A stretch of DNA of 64,000 bases, from IMG/VR virus record IMGVR_UViG_3300035698_005399, positions 19,495-83,494 of that record; one strand, written 5' to 3'. This document shows positions 55,377 to 63,387 of the stretch, in pieces. The notes under the pieces are model-generated. The model saw only the letters and a list, made by a program, of their open reading frames with translations, was not told the origin of the DNA and did not search any database. Position numbers and translations under genes: made by a program. Source of the stretch: a virus. Position 1 is the first letter of the stretch. The number at the start of each line of letters is the position of its first letter.

Positions 55377-55796
55377 TTATTTGCCTGTGCTTCCAAATCC
55401 ATCTTCGCCACGTTCAGTGGTACTTAATTCTTCAACTTCTTCATATTCAACAAGAGGAAGTGGTAAAATAACTAATTGTCCAATACGATCACCAACGTTA
55501 TAAGCAACTTGATAATAACCTCTGAAACGAAATGTAAGTTCACCACGATATCCACTGTCAATAACACCAACTGAATTTGTTAAACTCAAACTAGTTTTAT
55601 AAATAGAACTGCGTGGAAAAATTAATCCAACATGTCCTTCTGGAATTTCAACCGCAATGCCAGTCCTATATATAATTTGACCAGAATAATTATCCATCTC
55701 TTTTTCAATAGCAGTTAAATCTGCTCCAGCATCTCCTACTTTAGCAATCTTTGGAATTACTGCAGCAGGATGTAATTTTTTAAATTTAATTGTCAT
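55377..55796 (-). CDS. dut: dUTP pyrophosphatase
   Basis: A 139-residue trimeric-type dUTPase that converts dUTP to dUMP, keeping uracil out of DNA and feeding ThyX. All five motifs are visible: DAGADL (22-27), PRSS (61-64), GVIDSGYRGEL with Asp80, RIGQLVI, and the C-terminal RGEDGFGSTG arm. I choose the ATG at 55796 (MTIKFKKLHP), which overlaps the previous stop; upstream in-frame ATGs would only add a non-family leader inside the neighbour. Confidence 0.92.
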   Translation of the reverse strand: MTIKFKKLHPAAVIPKIAKVGDAGADLTAIEKEMDNYSGQIIYRTGIAVEIPEGHVGLIFPRSSIYKTSLSLTNSVGVIDSGYRGELTFRFRGYYQVAYNVGDRIGQLVILPLPLVEYEEVEELSTTERGEDGFGSTGK

Positions 55797-56016
55797 CTGC
55801 TTCAAAGTTTTCATCAAAATAATCTTTTGCAATTAACCAAATATCATCATGATTTTTTGGATTTCTTGCAATCATATCTCCAGTTTTAGGAGAACCATTT
55901 TCTTTACCTGTTTCTGAAATAGATAATCTACTCATAAACGATTCAGAATATAATGCATTAGGGTCATACTCGTGTAATTCAGCAACCTGAACCCTTTTAT
56001 ATTTCTTAAATTTCAT
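55786..56016 (-). CDS. Small conserved phage protein
   Basis: A 76-residue protein with a distinctive C-terminal half: SRLSISETGKENGSPKTGDMIARNPKNHDDIWLIAKDYFDENFE. I have seen this G-S-P-x-x-G-D-M-I-A-R-N-P-x-x-H-x-D pattern in other phage small proteins, but I know no function for it. It overlaps the gene before it by 4 bases and the dUTPase by 11, so it belongs to the nucleotide-metabolism run. Confidence 0.6.
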   Translation of the reverse strand: MKFKKYKRVQVAELHEYDPNALYSESFMSRLSISETGKENGSPKTGDMIARNPKNHDDIWLIAKDYFDENFEADDN

Positions 56017-56279
56017 AATGTTATTTCTTTCCAGTGACTTGGTATCTGATTCATTGCTGATGAATCTTCAAATTGTTCGTCATCCAACATACTGTCTCTT
56101 GTGTGATATTCATCATGTGTATTACACCAATATGCTGATACCCATCCAGAAACATCATCTAAGAAACCTATTCTTATACCTCTGGGATTCCAATCAGGAT
56201 GTTTCCAATTTTCATTAAATAACAAGACTTCTATTCCTGGCTCGGGGGTTCCCATTTTTATTGATTTCCAGTCTTTCAT
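56013..56279 (-). CDS. DUF551-like small protein
   Basis: An 88-residue Trp-rich protein (DWKSIKMGTPEPGIEVLLFNENW, GWVSAYWCNTHDEYHT, IPSHWKEI). The opening W-x-x-I-x-x-G-x-P-x-x-G-x-x-V-L-L and the closing P-x-H-W follow the pattern of DUF551-type proteins common in phages and prophages, whose function is unknown. It overlaps the ThyX gene by 4 bases. Confidence 0.6.
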   Translation of the reverse strand: MKDWKSIKMGTPEPGIEVLLFNENWKHPDWNPRGIRIGFLDDVSGWVSAYWCNTHDEYHTRDSMLDDEQFEDSSAMNQIPSHWKEITL

Positions 56280-57364
56280 AATGTTATATTTTCTCCTTTA
56301 AATGTTTTACGAAGTTGAATGAATCCTCTGAAATTACCAGACCATCCTAAATTATCATTATGGCTTTCAACAAATTTACTACCATCAGTATCTGTAGCAA
56401 CATAAGCACCCCCTCTTATGTTATCATTATATTCATTACCTGTCATAACCTTAGCACAATGTTCAAATGGACTCCAATGACCTGATGTAGATAAGCGTTC
56501 ATAAAGTTTAAGATCAGCTTCATAATCATCTTTACCTTCGAAGTTATTATAGCTAATTCTAGCACATCGTGCTGTAGCTATTTTAATTCGCACCGCATCC
56601 ATGTCTGAACGATTTGCTAAATTATTCCCCATTAATTTAACTAAACTAGCAGTAGCATGAATGCCATCACCAAAAGGAATATGCCATTCTCCAGATTTAA
56701 GCTCTTTAGGAGTAGACTCATTACGAGCATCCCACATAGCTTCAGCTACAGCTTGAATATGAATTTCAGCTTCTGATTTATTGATTTCTAACCATTCGAT
56801 TGGTGTGTAATTATCAATATCATCTGAATAAACTGCCATCTTTAAATCTTTCTTACTTCTAAAAGTATGATCTTGCCAATTACTGCCTCTATCAGATATA
56901 TCTTCGGATAGACTAATCGTATACTGAGGACATCTAAGAGCAAAGAAATTCTCCCACTCAGTAGCTGTTACAATAACTTTGTGATACATAAATGGTTCAA
57001 GTAATCTATTGCAAAGTTGTTTAGTTGCACCTTGACCATTTAATTCATGACTAGTGCTAACAGCTCTATCTCTTCCTTGTAACCAAGAATTTTCTAAATA
57101 TGTTATTTCTCTTTCGTTAGTTATATATTCAGTTCCTTGCATCCCTTTATGATCCTTTTGCCAAGCAATAGGAATAAAAGGATTCTCTTGTACTAACTCA
57201 AGCATCTTCTTAAAAGGAATCGCCCTACTACTTCCGCTGTTTCTAGAGAACCTTCTGTGAGTATTGAACTCAGCTAAAACGATTCTAGGAAAATTGAGTA
57301 CCATTGTGGTAATTCTATCTCCTTGTGGATTCCTTGAGTCTGCTATTACTTTGGCGTTAATCAT
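56276..57364 (-). CDS. thyX: Flavin-dependent thymidylate synthase
   Basis: A 362-residue ThyX-type enzyme that makes dTMP from dUMP using FAD and methylene-tetrahydrofolate. The N-terminal block FNTHRRFSRNSGSSRAIP (33-50) is the ThyX signature in the extended form found in phages. Other blocks are SHELNGQGATKQLCNRLLEPF, WENFFALRCP and GHWSPFEHCAKVM. It is longer than bacterial ThyX (about 220-250 residues), with insertions in the middle and at the end. With dUTPase and NrdJ it forms a self-sufficient thymidine supply. Its start overlaps the small membrane protein gene by 8 bases. Confidence 0.8.
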   Translation of the reverse strand: MINAKVIADSRNPQGDRITTMVLNFPRIVLAEFNTHRRFSRNSGSSRAIPFKKMLELVQENPFIPIAWQKDHKGMQGTEYITNEREITYLENSWLQGRDRAVSTSHELNGQGATKQLCNRLLEPFMYHKVIVTATEWENFFALRCPQYTISLSEDISDRGSNWQDHTFRSKKDLKMAVYSDDIDNYTPIEWLEINKSEAEIHIQAVAEAMWDARNESTPKELKSGEWHIPFGDGIHATASLVKLMGNNLANRSDMDAVRIKIATARCARISYNNFEGKDDYEADLKLYERLSTSGHWSPFEHCAKVMTGNEYNDNIRGGAYVATDTDGSKFVESHNDNLGWSGNFRGFIQLRKTFKGENITL

Positions 57365-57554
57365 GGTTTTTTTTTGTTATATATAATGCCCAATTACCAA
57401 TTACTATTGAAATTGGCCAGAGGAATGCTCCTATAATTGAAATAAAAACAGATAATGCTGTAGTGGGTTCATCAAGTATTCTTTTGGTTAATAACACAGA
57501 CGTTATTGAATTTAGTACCATATATAGGTACATTATAATAAATAAAGTTGTCAT
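57357..57554 (-). CDS. Small two-span membrane protein
   Basis: A 65-residue hydrophobic protein with two predicted membrane spans (residues about 4-22 and 34-58) joined by a short charged turn (LTKRILDEPTT), ending in a basic tail (ITKKNHD). No family is recognised. It lies in the replication block rather than the lysis region. It might act at the host membrane early in infection, for example in superinfection exclusion, but that is only a guess from topology and position. Confidence 0.55.
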   Translation of the reverse strand: MTTLFIIMYLYMVLNSITSVLLTKRILDEPTTALSVFISIIGAFLWPISIVIGNWALYITKKNHD

Positions 57555-57556
57555 AA

Positions 57557-57850
57557 TTATGTTTGAATTTTAAGTGTTTTTTGTTTGCATTTTGGAAACA
57601 AGGGCCTTGCAATTCTGACAATATCAACTAAACAAGAATGTTTGATATTTTCACCAATTGTCATACAACCTAATCGTATTGCACCAGATCCAGTAAAAAG
57701 TTCATGTAAACGTTCAATTTCTTTCTTGGCTCCTTTTTTAGTAAATGATTTAGCAGGTGTATATATAAAATGGCGATCTTCAAATCCACATTCGTCTGGT
57801 AAATATACTGTTGCTTCTAAATGATAATTTTTTTTCTCTTTCTTTTTCAT
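57557..57850 (-). CDS. Small basic hypothetical protein
   Basis: A 97-residue basic protein with Lys-rich ends (MKKKEKKNYHLEA; KCKQKTLKIQT). The middle (YTPAKSFTKKGAKKEIERLHELF, GCMTIGENIKHSCLVDIVRIARPLF) is alpha/beta. It starts on the stop codon of the polymerase gene and ends just before the membrane protein gene. Four cysteines are scattered without a clear metal motif. Function unknown; DNA or RNA contact is possible from charge. Confidence 0.5.
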   Translation of the reverse strand: MKKKEKKNYHLEATVYLPDECGFEDRHFIYTPAKSFTKKGAKKEIERLHELFTGSGAIRLGCMTIGENIKHSCLVDIVRIARPLFPKCKQKTLKIQT

Positions 57851-58914
57851 TAAAATAAAGTTTTTTGAAAATTGTTATTTAGCTTTAAGATAATGTCATT
57901 TGCACGTTTAGTATAATAACCATAATTAATATTATAGTCGTCTGAACCAAAAAAATCATTAAATAATGTAATCTTGAATCCTGCTACCAAACTTACTCTT
58001 TTATCTTGAGCTTTATATTTTTTATATAGATACCCTCCAGTATTACTAACGTAATATCTATTGTTTTTTTGGAGATTGTCTATTTTATAATTACCATCAT
58101 TAAAATAATGATGTTCTGTTTGAAATTGTGGTCCTGTTTTTTGAGCCATACAAAAATCATAAATATTATCATGATTCTTAAAGAACTCTAATATATCAGC
58201 ACCATTAATTAAATGCTCGTATATAGCTTTTGCTATAACTGGAGCATCATACCCACCACTTAAATTTTCACTTGTTGAAAAGTCACCTTTAATTTTAACA
58301 TTATCATATTCGTCTACAATAAGATAATTATTAACATCTTTAATGTACATTTTCTTGTACTCAACAAATTCTAAAATAAATCCGGTCTCTTCTTGCCACT
58401 CTTTAGAAATCTGATAATACGTATCAGTTAATGAACGATCAAATAGACAAGTTATACCATCAGTATTACTATAAACACATTTGATACCAGCTAGACTTAG
58501 CTTTTCAACAAGCATAAGTAAGAATAGTTGACCATTAAGTGTCACACTATACATTGCTTGTTTGTCTAATAAATAACTATAATCATTACCTAGCTTACCA
58601 TATATACTGTTGATGGCTATCTTTAAAGCTTCTGCTTTAAGCGCCATCTTGGGGTCTTCCTTCTTGAGAACTTTAGCTTTAAGCCGCTGCTGCATAATAT
58701 CATTAACAATATGATAAAAATCTTTACCTAAATGTTCTGGATAAATGCCCAATTCTACAAGAATAGCTGGATAGAACGAACTTGCATCCGCATCCAGTAT
58801 AATTTCATTTGCTTTAGGAATAATAATTCCAGGTTTGCTTTCACTATGTAGACCTCCCTTTGCCATAGTATGCATCAAACCATCTATCGCTATTCTTCGT
58901 TTAAAGTCAAGCAT
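57850..58914 (-). CDS. polB: Family B DNA polymerase, polymerase domain
   Basis: A 354-residue polymerase half. Motif A is DADASSFYPAIL with the catalytic Asp, motif B is LKIAINSIYGKLGN and motif C is VYSNTDGI, with Asn-Thr-Asp in place of the usual Asp-Thr-Asp. KKMYIKD and IKGDF segments fit the thumb side. It starts at an ATG (58914) that lies inside the end of the exonuclease cistron, 25 bases of overlap, in the -1 frame. A slippery heptamer at the overlap could fuse the two halves into one ~606-residue enzyme; separate translation as two subunits is the alternative. Replicative DNA synthesis is the role. Confidence 0.8.
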   Translation of the reverse strand: MLDFKRRIAIDGLMHTMAKGGLHSESKPGIIIPKANEIILDADASSFYPAILVELGIYPEHLGKDFYHIVNDIMQQRLKAKVLKKEDPKMALKAEALKIAINSIYGKLGNDYSYLLDKQAMYSVTLNGQLFLLMLVEKLSLAGIKCVYSNTDGITCLFDRSLTDTYYQISKEWQEETGFILEFVEYKKMYIKDVNNYLIVDEYDNVKIKGDFSTSENLSGGYDAPVIAKAIYEHLINGADILEFFKNHDNIYDFCMAQKTGPQFQTEHHYFNDGNYKIDNLQKNNRYYVSNTGGYLYKKYKAQDKRVSLVAGFKITLFNDFFGSDDYNINYGYYTKRANDIILKLNNNFQKTLF

Positions 58915-59669
58915 TGTATTTCAATTGTTTTTAAATCATCGAGTAGATGTTTTAATTGATCTGTTTGAAATACGATTTTGTCTGATATACAATCTTTAAA
59001 GTGTACTGTTTGTCTTTTAGTGCTAAGATATCTAAACCTTCTTGGTTCCAATCCTGTGGCGTCAGCATAAAGCTTTTCCATTAATTTATCTCCAACACCG
59101 GCTCTACTTTTGTTAATTACATTTACATTGTAATTTGCACCAACGTCTATTCTAAGGTTTATTTCTGGTAAAATTCTAAAAAATAATTTCTTAGTAATTA
59201 ATACATCGTTTAAATTATATTGTAGGATTTCCTCAATTTGGTTTTCAGAAATGATACTTTCGTGATGTAAAGGAAAGTCTTGAATTTTAGGCCATTGCAT
59301 ATTAATGGCGCATTGTTTCAAACTAATACCTTTTGCGTCGTGGTGTAATATCTTATATAAATCTACAGTCAAATATCCAAGTTTAGCTTGTTGCTTCTTT
59401 TCACTTTCGATAATTTTCTGTGTTGTTTTATATAATTGTTGATTAGACTGCCCTTGGTTAAATGCTTTTAATAAAACATCATCAAATTCTAGATTATTAT
59501 AACCTACAAGTGATGTAATTGTTTCATAAAATGAATTGTAATTTGCTATACTTTCACTATATTCATCATTCAATTTGTATATTGTAAAGCTATCTTCAGA
59601 ATGAAGGTCTACAAATATAATTGAAAAAAAATTGGGGAATACTTCAATATCATAAGCATAAGAACTCAT
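58890..59669 (-). CDS. polB: Family B DNA polymerase, 3'-5' exonuclease domain
   Basis: A 259-residue proofreading half. Exo I is YAYDIEVFPNFF with Asp and Glu at the start, Exo II is LVGYNNLEFDD, and Exo III is QYNLNDVLIT with Tyr and Asp. The C-terminal part (residues about 195-257) leads into the palm of a family B enzyme but stops at TAG (58892-58890) just after the heptamer TTTAAAC. I start it at the ATG at 59669 (MSSYAYDIEVF); an upstream start at 59708 would sit inside the terminator hairpin. The hairpin just upstream means the gene may need its own promoter or read-through. Confidence 0.8.
   Translation of the reverse strand: MSSYAYDIEVFPNFFSIIFVDLHSEDSFTIYKLNDEYSESIANYNSFYETITSLVGYNNLEFDDVLLKAFNQGQSNQQLYKTTQKIIESEKKQQAKLGYLTVDLYKILHHDAKGISLKQCAINMQWPKIQDFPLHHESIISENQIEEILQYNLNDVLITKKLFFRILPEINLRIDVGANYNVNVINKSRAGVGDKLMEKLYADATGLEPRRFRYLSTKRQTVHFKDCISDKIVFQTDQLKHLLDDLKTIEIQCLTLNEE
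58899..58905 (-). promoter_or_regulatory. polB: Candidate -1 ribosomal frameshift site TTTAAAC
   Basis: On the - strand the exonuclease frame reads ...ttg-act-tta-aac-gaa-gaa-tag. The bases T-TTA-AAC are a canonical X-XXY-YYZ heptamer in the correct phase. A -1 slip gives ttt-aaa-cga-aga, which is exactly the polymerase frame, and the exonuclease stop follows 6 bases later. A weak 6-bp stem (ACTATG with CATAGT) lies about 25 bases further on; no strong pseudoknot is obvious. Confidence 0.5.
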
Positions 59670-59672
59670 AAT

Positions 59673-59706
59673 AAAAAAGGGGAGTAACAAATTAATGTCA
59701 CTCCCC
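59673..59706 (-). terminator. Intrinsic terminator between the small gene and polB
   Basis: In the - strand RNA, GGGGAGUGAC and GUUACUCCCC form a 10-bp stem with one G-U pair around an 8-base loop, followed by six U. It sits 7 bases after the end of the 97-residue gene and directly before the ATG of the exonuclease cistron. This is a strong intrinsic terminator shape and should reduce transcription into polB. Confidence 0.85.
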
Positions 59707-59712
59707 AATTAT

Positions 59713-60006
59713 TTAGGCTTTGGCTGCGCCAAAATCCATTTGCAGACCTAGTTCTTCTGCAGCAGCTTGATATGCTTCCAAATCATCTTTAGCATCTGCT
59801 AAATCACGTTGGGCTTCTACATAACGTGCTGGATTGAAAGGTACGCTTACAGCTTTAACCAAAGCACTTTGTGCTCGGCTTACTGCACGTCCTGCAGTTG
59901 CAATTGCGTTAATCATTTCACCAGCAGCTTCTTGTACTTGGTATTCTACTAATCCGGCCTCTTTTTGCTCTTTGCTACGACCGATGGTTTCTCTAAATGT
60001 TGCCAT
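59713..60006 (-). CDS. Small Ala-rich helical protein, hairpin-bracketed
   Basis: A 97-residue protein rich in Ala, Glu and Gln, predicted almost entirely helical (MINAIATAGRAVSRAQSALVKAV, YVEAQRDLADAKDDLEAYQAAAEELG). No family recognised. A terminator-like hairpin overlaps the end of the gene before it (60024-60041) and a strong terminator follows it (59673-59706), so its mRNA may be made or stabilised separately. Codons look more GC-rich than in neighbours. These signs suggest an abundant product, such as a DNA-binding or scaffolding protein. Confidence 0.6.
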   Translation of the reverse strand: MATFRETIGRSKEQKEAGLVEYQVQEAAGEMINAIATAGRAVSRAQSALVKAVSVPFNPARYVEAQRDLADAKDDLEAYQAAAEELGLQMDFGAAKA

Positions 60007-60017
60007 GTTAAATTAAA

Positions 60018-60296
60018 TTAAAAGGGGTGTTTTGCAACCCCATATTTTGGAATATAATTCCTAATGTTGCGATTTTTATCGCGTCTTCTTCTTAATTGGA
60101 ATCTCTCTGTTGGAGGAGCATTGAATTCTTGTGAATCATTCAGCTTCATACTACTACGATATTCACGCATTAAATCATCTGGTGATAATATTTTTGCGTT
60201 CATATAATGCTTTGCTTGTTTAATCTGCGCTTCATTGATTAATGCATCTTCCGCCATCCTCAAGAGATCTTCCAAACTATCCTTGGTTTTACTCAT
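60018..60296 (-). CDS. Small basic hypothetical protein
   Basis: A 92-residue protein with a helical N-terminal half (SLEDLLRMAEDALINEAQIKQAKHYM) and a basic C-terminal half (FQLRRRRDKNRNIRNY, ending in KYGVAKHPF). The Arg-rich stretch may bind nucleic acid. It overlaps the NAMPT gene by 8 bases. No family recognised. Confidence 0.5.
   Translation of the reverse strand: MSKTKDSLEDLLRMAEDALINEAQIKQAKHYMNAKILSPDDLMREYRSSMKLNDSQEFNAPPTERFQLRRRRDKNRNIRNYIPKYGVAKHPF
60024..60041 (-). terminator. Weak terminator-like hairpin
   Basis: In the - strand RNA a 5-bp GGGGU/ACCCC stem around an 8-base loop is followed by UUUUAAUUUAAUUU. It spans the last codons of the 92-residue gene and lies 18 bases before the next ATG. 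The short stem makes it weak; it may instead be an RNA-processing or stabilising hairpin. Confidence 0.5.
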
Positions 60297-61734
60297 TGTT
60301 CATCTCTTTTAAAAATTTGTCCAGACTATAATTATTCAATATTTCTTCAAATGTATAATCTTTAACTAGTTCTCCAGTATCAAAAACAGTTTCAAGAGTA
60401 TCCTTATATCCATCATAAGCTAGGTCCATGTGATTGACTGTCATGTAATTAGTTAATTTATTACTGGTATACCCAGGTACTAACTTCATTTGACCAGTTT
60501 TACTTTTTTTACCGCTTGATGTTACAGGATTCTTTTGAATATTAATTGGTCCATCTGAATATTCAGCATAAGACGCTTTAATAGCAAAAGAGATATCATC
60601 CCTTGTGTGTTCTCTCAATAAACCTCCTCCAGAACCTACTACGATATTTGCAGCAGACCAACCATCATTGCAGACAGCTTTATATAATTCTGTAATACTA
60701 TTAATATTCATGCCATCTCCTTGAATAAGACCCACATTGTGATTTATAACTTTATATCCGTTATGAAAAATATATCCAAAAACTTCCGCTAATATAGGCA
60801 ATAAAGTGAGATTAACTTCAATAGGATTGCCGCTGTCTGGACGTAGTACAAATCTACCTGTTCTAGCAATAATTTTACTTTTCACCTCTTCGTGACCTAA
60901 TACGTTACGTGCGAAATTATATATATCGTAACTGTCACCTACACAACTGATGATGGCATCATCTGGTGTTACATCTAATAAATGTAACACATATTCAACT
61001 TCCTTATCTGGTCCAAAGGATGTGGGCACACTATGCTCAGAAGCTAATACAGATATTAGTCGGGGATGATTCTTATGATAATAAATATCTAAAGCTCTAT
61101 CTCCAACTGTTGTATCTGAACCATACCCATTAAGCAATTGTGCTGCTCCACCTCTATATGCTTCTTGAAAGCAACTTGTTCCTCTGAAACCAAAATCATT
61201 AATTGCATACATCAACATATCCAATGCATTAGAATCCCTATAATAAGGATAAATATTCTTTAAGATATGTAATCCATGCGTCGCTACTACGATAGGATAC
61301 CACGTATGTGTAATTAAAGTCTCCATACTATTCAGCAAAGGTGCGAACAAAGGGTCCAGACTTTCCATAGTGAAAAGCACATTAGACTTGTTTACAATCT
61401 TTCCTTCTGGTACAGCCTTAATTTTCATAGGCAATTTCCCATCATATCGTTTGAGAATTTCAACCCAAGCAGTTTTATTGAAATAGTTGTAATCTTTTCC
61501 AAACCAAAAACTTGCATATCGTTCTGCTTCTTCAATCTTCTCTAAAGTTATTACTTGTCCTACAAAGTGATCTTTTAAGACCATCTGTAATCCAAAAAAA
61601 GTAATCCAGTCGTATTTTGAACCTGTTCTAGCTTCGCCATAACTGTACATCTTTTGCAAATTACTTAGATGCTGTTTCCAGTGAGTAAGTTTATAAGCAT
61701 CTGTATCTATAATAATATTTTCTTGTAATATCAT
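60289..61734 (-). CDS. nadV: Nicotinamide phosphoribosyltransferase (NAMPT)
   Basis: A 481-residue enzyme, close to the usual ~490, that joins nicotinamide and PRPP to make NMN. Visible signature blocks are DFGFRGTS (with Asp180), ASEHSVPTSFG with His234 (the phosphorylated His of human NAMPT), RPDSGNP (298-304, substrate loop), IQGDGMN and VGSGGGLL (phosphate binding). It is the first step of NAD+ salvage, and the Nudix and NMNAT genes lie directly upstream in the same operon with 4-10 base overlaps. In phages such genes have been linked to rebuilding NAD+ after defence systems destroy it. Dimeric cytoplasmic enzyme expected. Confidence 0.92.
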   Translation of the reverse strand: MILQENIIIDTDAYKLTHWKQHLSNLQKMYSYGEARTGSKYDWITFFGLQMVLKDHFVGQVITLEKIEEAERYASFWFGKDYNYFNKTAWVEILKRYDGKLPMKIKAVPEGKIVNKSNVLFTMESLDPLFAPLLNSMETLITHTWYPIVVATHGLHILKNIYPYYRDSNALDMLMYAINDFGFRGTSCFQEAYRGGAAQLLNGYGSDTTVGDRALDIYYHKNHPRLISVLASEHSVPTSFGPDKEVEYVLHLLDVTPDDAIISCVGDSYDIYNFARNVLGHEEVKSKIIARTGRFVLRPDSGNPIEVNLTLLPILAEVFGYIFHNGYKVINHNVGLIQGDGMNINSITELYKAVCNDGWSAANIVVGSGGGLLREHTRDDISFAIKASYAEYSDGPINIQKNPVTSSGKKSKTGQMKLVPGYTSNKLTNYMTVNHMDLAYDGYKDTLETVFDTGELVKDYTFEEILNNYSLDKFLKEMNNE

Positions 61735-62231
61735 CGTGTTAATCTATAAATATCTCTTTCTTTAATTGCCCGCTTCATTAAAATTTCATGATTGGGAATT
61801 AACTTGCCTATCGAATTATAAGGTCTACGAGGAATTAAATATGAGCCATCAGTATTAAATTCAAATTCTTCAAGTTTATCTAAATCATCAAATGCAGTAG
61901 GAGTTCCAACAAAACGCCCACACATAAATACATGAGTAATCATTGAATGTGGAGTGTCTCTATATCTACTATCATCAATACGCATATTAAATGCATATCT
62001 TAGGTCAGTAGCATGACATCCAGTTTCTTCAAAGAATTCTCTATACGCTGCTTCTTCAATAGAAACATCTTCGGGATCAACAAATCCACCAGGAAATCTT
62101 CGAAGATTACCATCTTCTTTCTTTTGACCAAGTAAAATTTTACCATCCCTAATGCAAATAATATCTACTGTATTAAAAGCAGTAGGAAATTTGACAAAAT
62201 GATCTGGATTTGTTATAATATTACTGTTCAT
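61731..62231 (-). CDS. Nudix hydrolase, probable NAD-pathway type
   Basis: A 166-residue Nudix protein. The box is PGGFVDPEDVSIEEAAYREFFEETG (47-71), slightly longer than the standard spacing, with the R-E-x-x-E-E-T-G core intact. The fold begins with VDIICIRDGKILLGQKK. Flanked by NAMPT and NMNAT genes with overlaps on both sides, it resembles ADP-ribose pyrophosphatases that partner NMNAT. It could clear ADP-ribose made by NADases or defence enzymes and return phosphoribose for NAMPT. The exact substrate is not determined. Confidence 0.8.
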   Translation of the reverse strand: MNSNIITNPDHFVKFPTAFNTVDIICIRDGKILLGQKKEDGNLRRFPGGFVDPEDVSIEEAAYREFFEETGCHATDLRYAFNMRIDDSRYRDTPHSMITHVFMCGRFVGTPTAFDDLDKLEEFEFNTDGSYLIPRRPYNSIGKLIPNHEILMKRAIKERDIYRLTR

Positions 62232-63387
62232 AGTTAAAATCTAATTTTTCTGTAGTACTAGTTTCACACCCACTAATGTATTTAGTACATTCCTCATAGG
62301 ATTTAGCACAACTACAAGGATTGCTTCTTTCTTCTGTAGAACTTTTACCATCTCTAGTAAATACAATAGTGGTAAGTTTTTTAAAATGTTCATCAGAAAT
62401 CTTCTCCCTGACATCTTCGCCCATAACAAATACAGGTGTAAAATCAAGAATTCTTTCTTTAAACATGGTGTGGTTATTCATAAACATTGAAGAATCTGTT
62501 ACCATAATATAATCTGCGTCTGCAGTATTACGTAACATATTAATTCGTTTATGGATTTCGGCCACGCTAAGTTTTGCTTTATCGTAATTATAAATACTCA
62601 ATAACAATACTGTAATATTTTCTTCAGATACATCGTCTAATACTTTAGCATGTCCTGAATGCCAAGGATTAAAGCTACCTTTGTATACTACAGCCTTAGT
62701 AGTACCACGCAAAGCCTCTTCCATTCTAACAAACTTGTTTTGCTTTACATCAAATGTTACAAAAGAATGTGTTAGATTCTTAAACATTAATTCAAAGTCA
62801 ACTGTTAATTCGGGCTCACCATAATTGAAATTACCAGTATAAGCCATGTCAACATATCCTAAAATAGTATCAGAATTACCAGTAATCATGTAATGGAGCA
62901 ATCCCAAATGGTAATAGCTTGCATTAGCTGCACCAAATACTCGATCTGCTTTAATGTTACGACTAACACCAGTATTGACATAAGGTGGTGCTGTTACATG
63001 AAACAATCCAATACGTTCTTTGTAATAGATACAAATCCATCCATGATTAGCTACACCACGTCCTACTTGCCATGATGCCGCAAAACATAAATTTTCATCT
63101 TTAATTCTTGCAAAATTAAATTTATCGGTATACCACTTACCTACGAGACGCATAACTCTTTCATCTGAAACAGAACGAACTATTTTATCAGATGGTACTT
63201 CGTGTTCTTGGCGGTCCTTACCATAGTAACTTATATATTGTGCAATAGTCTTACTTGCTCCAGGCTCACTCCACAAGGCTCTATAGAGCCCCATGTCTGT
63301 ACCTAAATCATAGAAGCTACCATATGCATCCGAGTTATGGATTTGTTGTATAAGTTCTGATTCGATTAAGTTATTGGGATTATCCAT
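62221..63387 (-). CDS. CinA-like domain fused to NMN adenylyltransferase
   Basis: A 388-residue protein with two parts. Residues about 1-165 resemble the CinA/PncC C-terminal (NMN deamidase-type) fold: ESELIQQIHNSD, EPGASKTIAQYISYYG, SVSDERVMRLVG, and a LCFAASWQVGRGVANHGWICIYY core. Residues about 230-360 are a nucleotidyltransferase with GSFNPWHSGH (237-246), the adenylate-binding G-x-F-N-P-x-H-x-G-H motif, and SSTEERS near residue 345, matching the S-S-T-x-x-R motif of NMNAT enzymes. The C-terminal 30 residues hold five cysteines. Together with NAMPT this gives nicotinamide to NMN to NAD+. Whether the CinA-like half still deamidates NMN is unknown, because its active-site residues are not evident to me. 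Confidence 0.75.
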   Translation of the reverse strand: MDNPNNLIESELIQQIHNSDAYGSFYDLGTDMGLYRALWSEPGASKTIAQYISYYGKDRQEHEVPSDKIVRSVSDERVMRLVGKWYTDKFNFARIKDENLCFAASWQVGRGVANHGWICIYYKERIGLFHVTAPPYVNTGVSRNIKADRVFGAANASYYHLGLLHYMITGNSDTILGYVDMAYTGNFNYGEPELTVDFELMFKNLTHSFVTFDVKQNKFVRMEEALRGTTKAVVYKGSFNPWHSGHAKVLDDVSEENITVLLLSIYNYDKAKLSVAEIHKRINMLRNTADADYIMVTDSSMFMNNHTMFKERILDFTPVFVMGEDVREKISDEHFKKLTTIVFTRDGKSSTEERSNPCSCAKSYEECTKYISGCETSTTEKLDFNYEQ

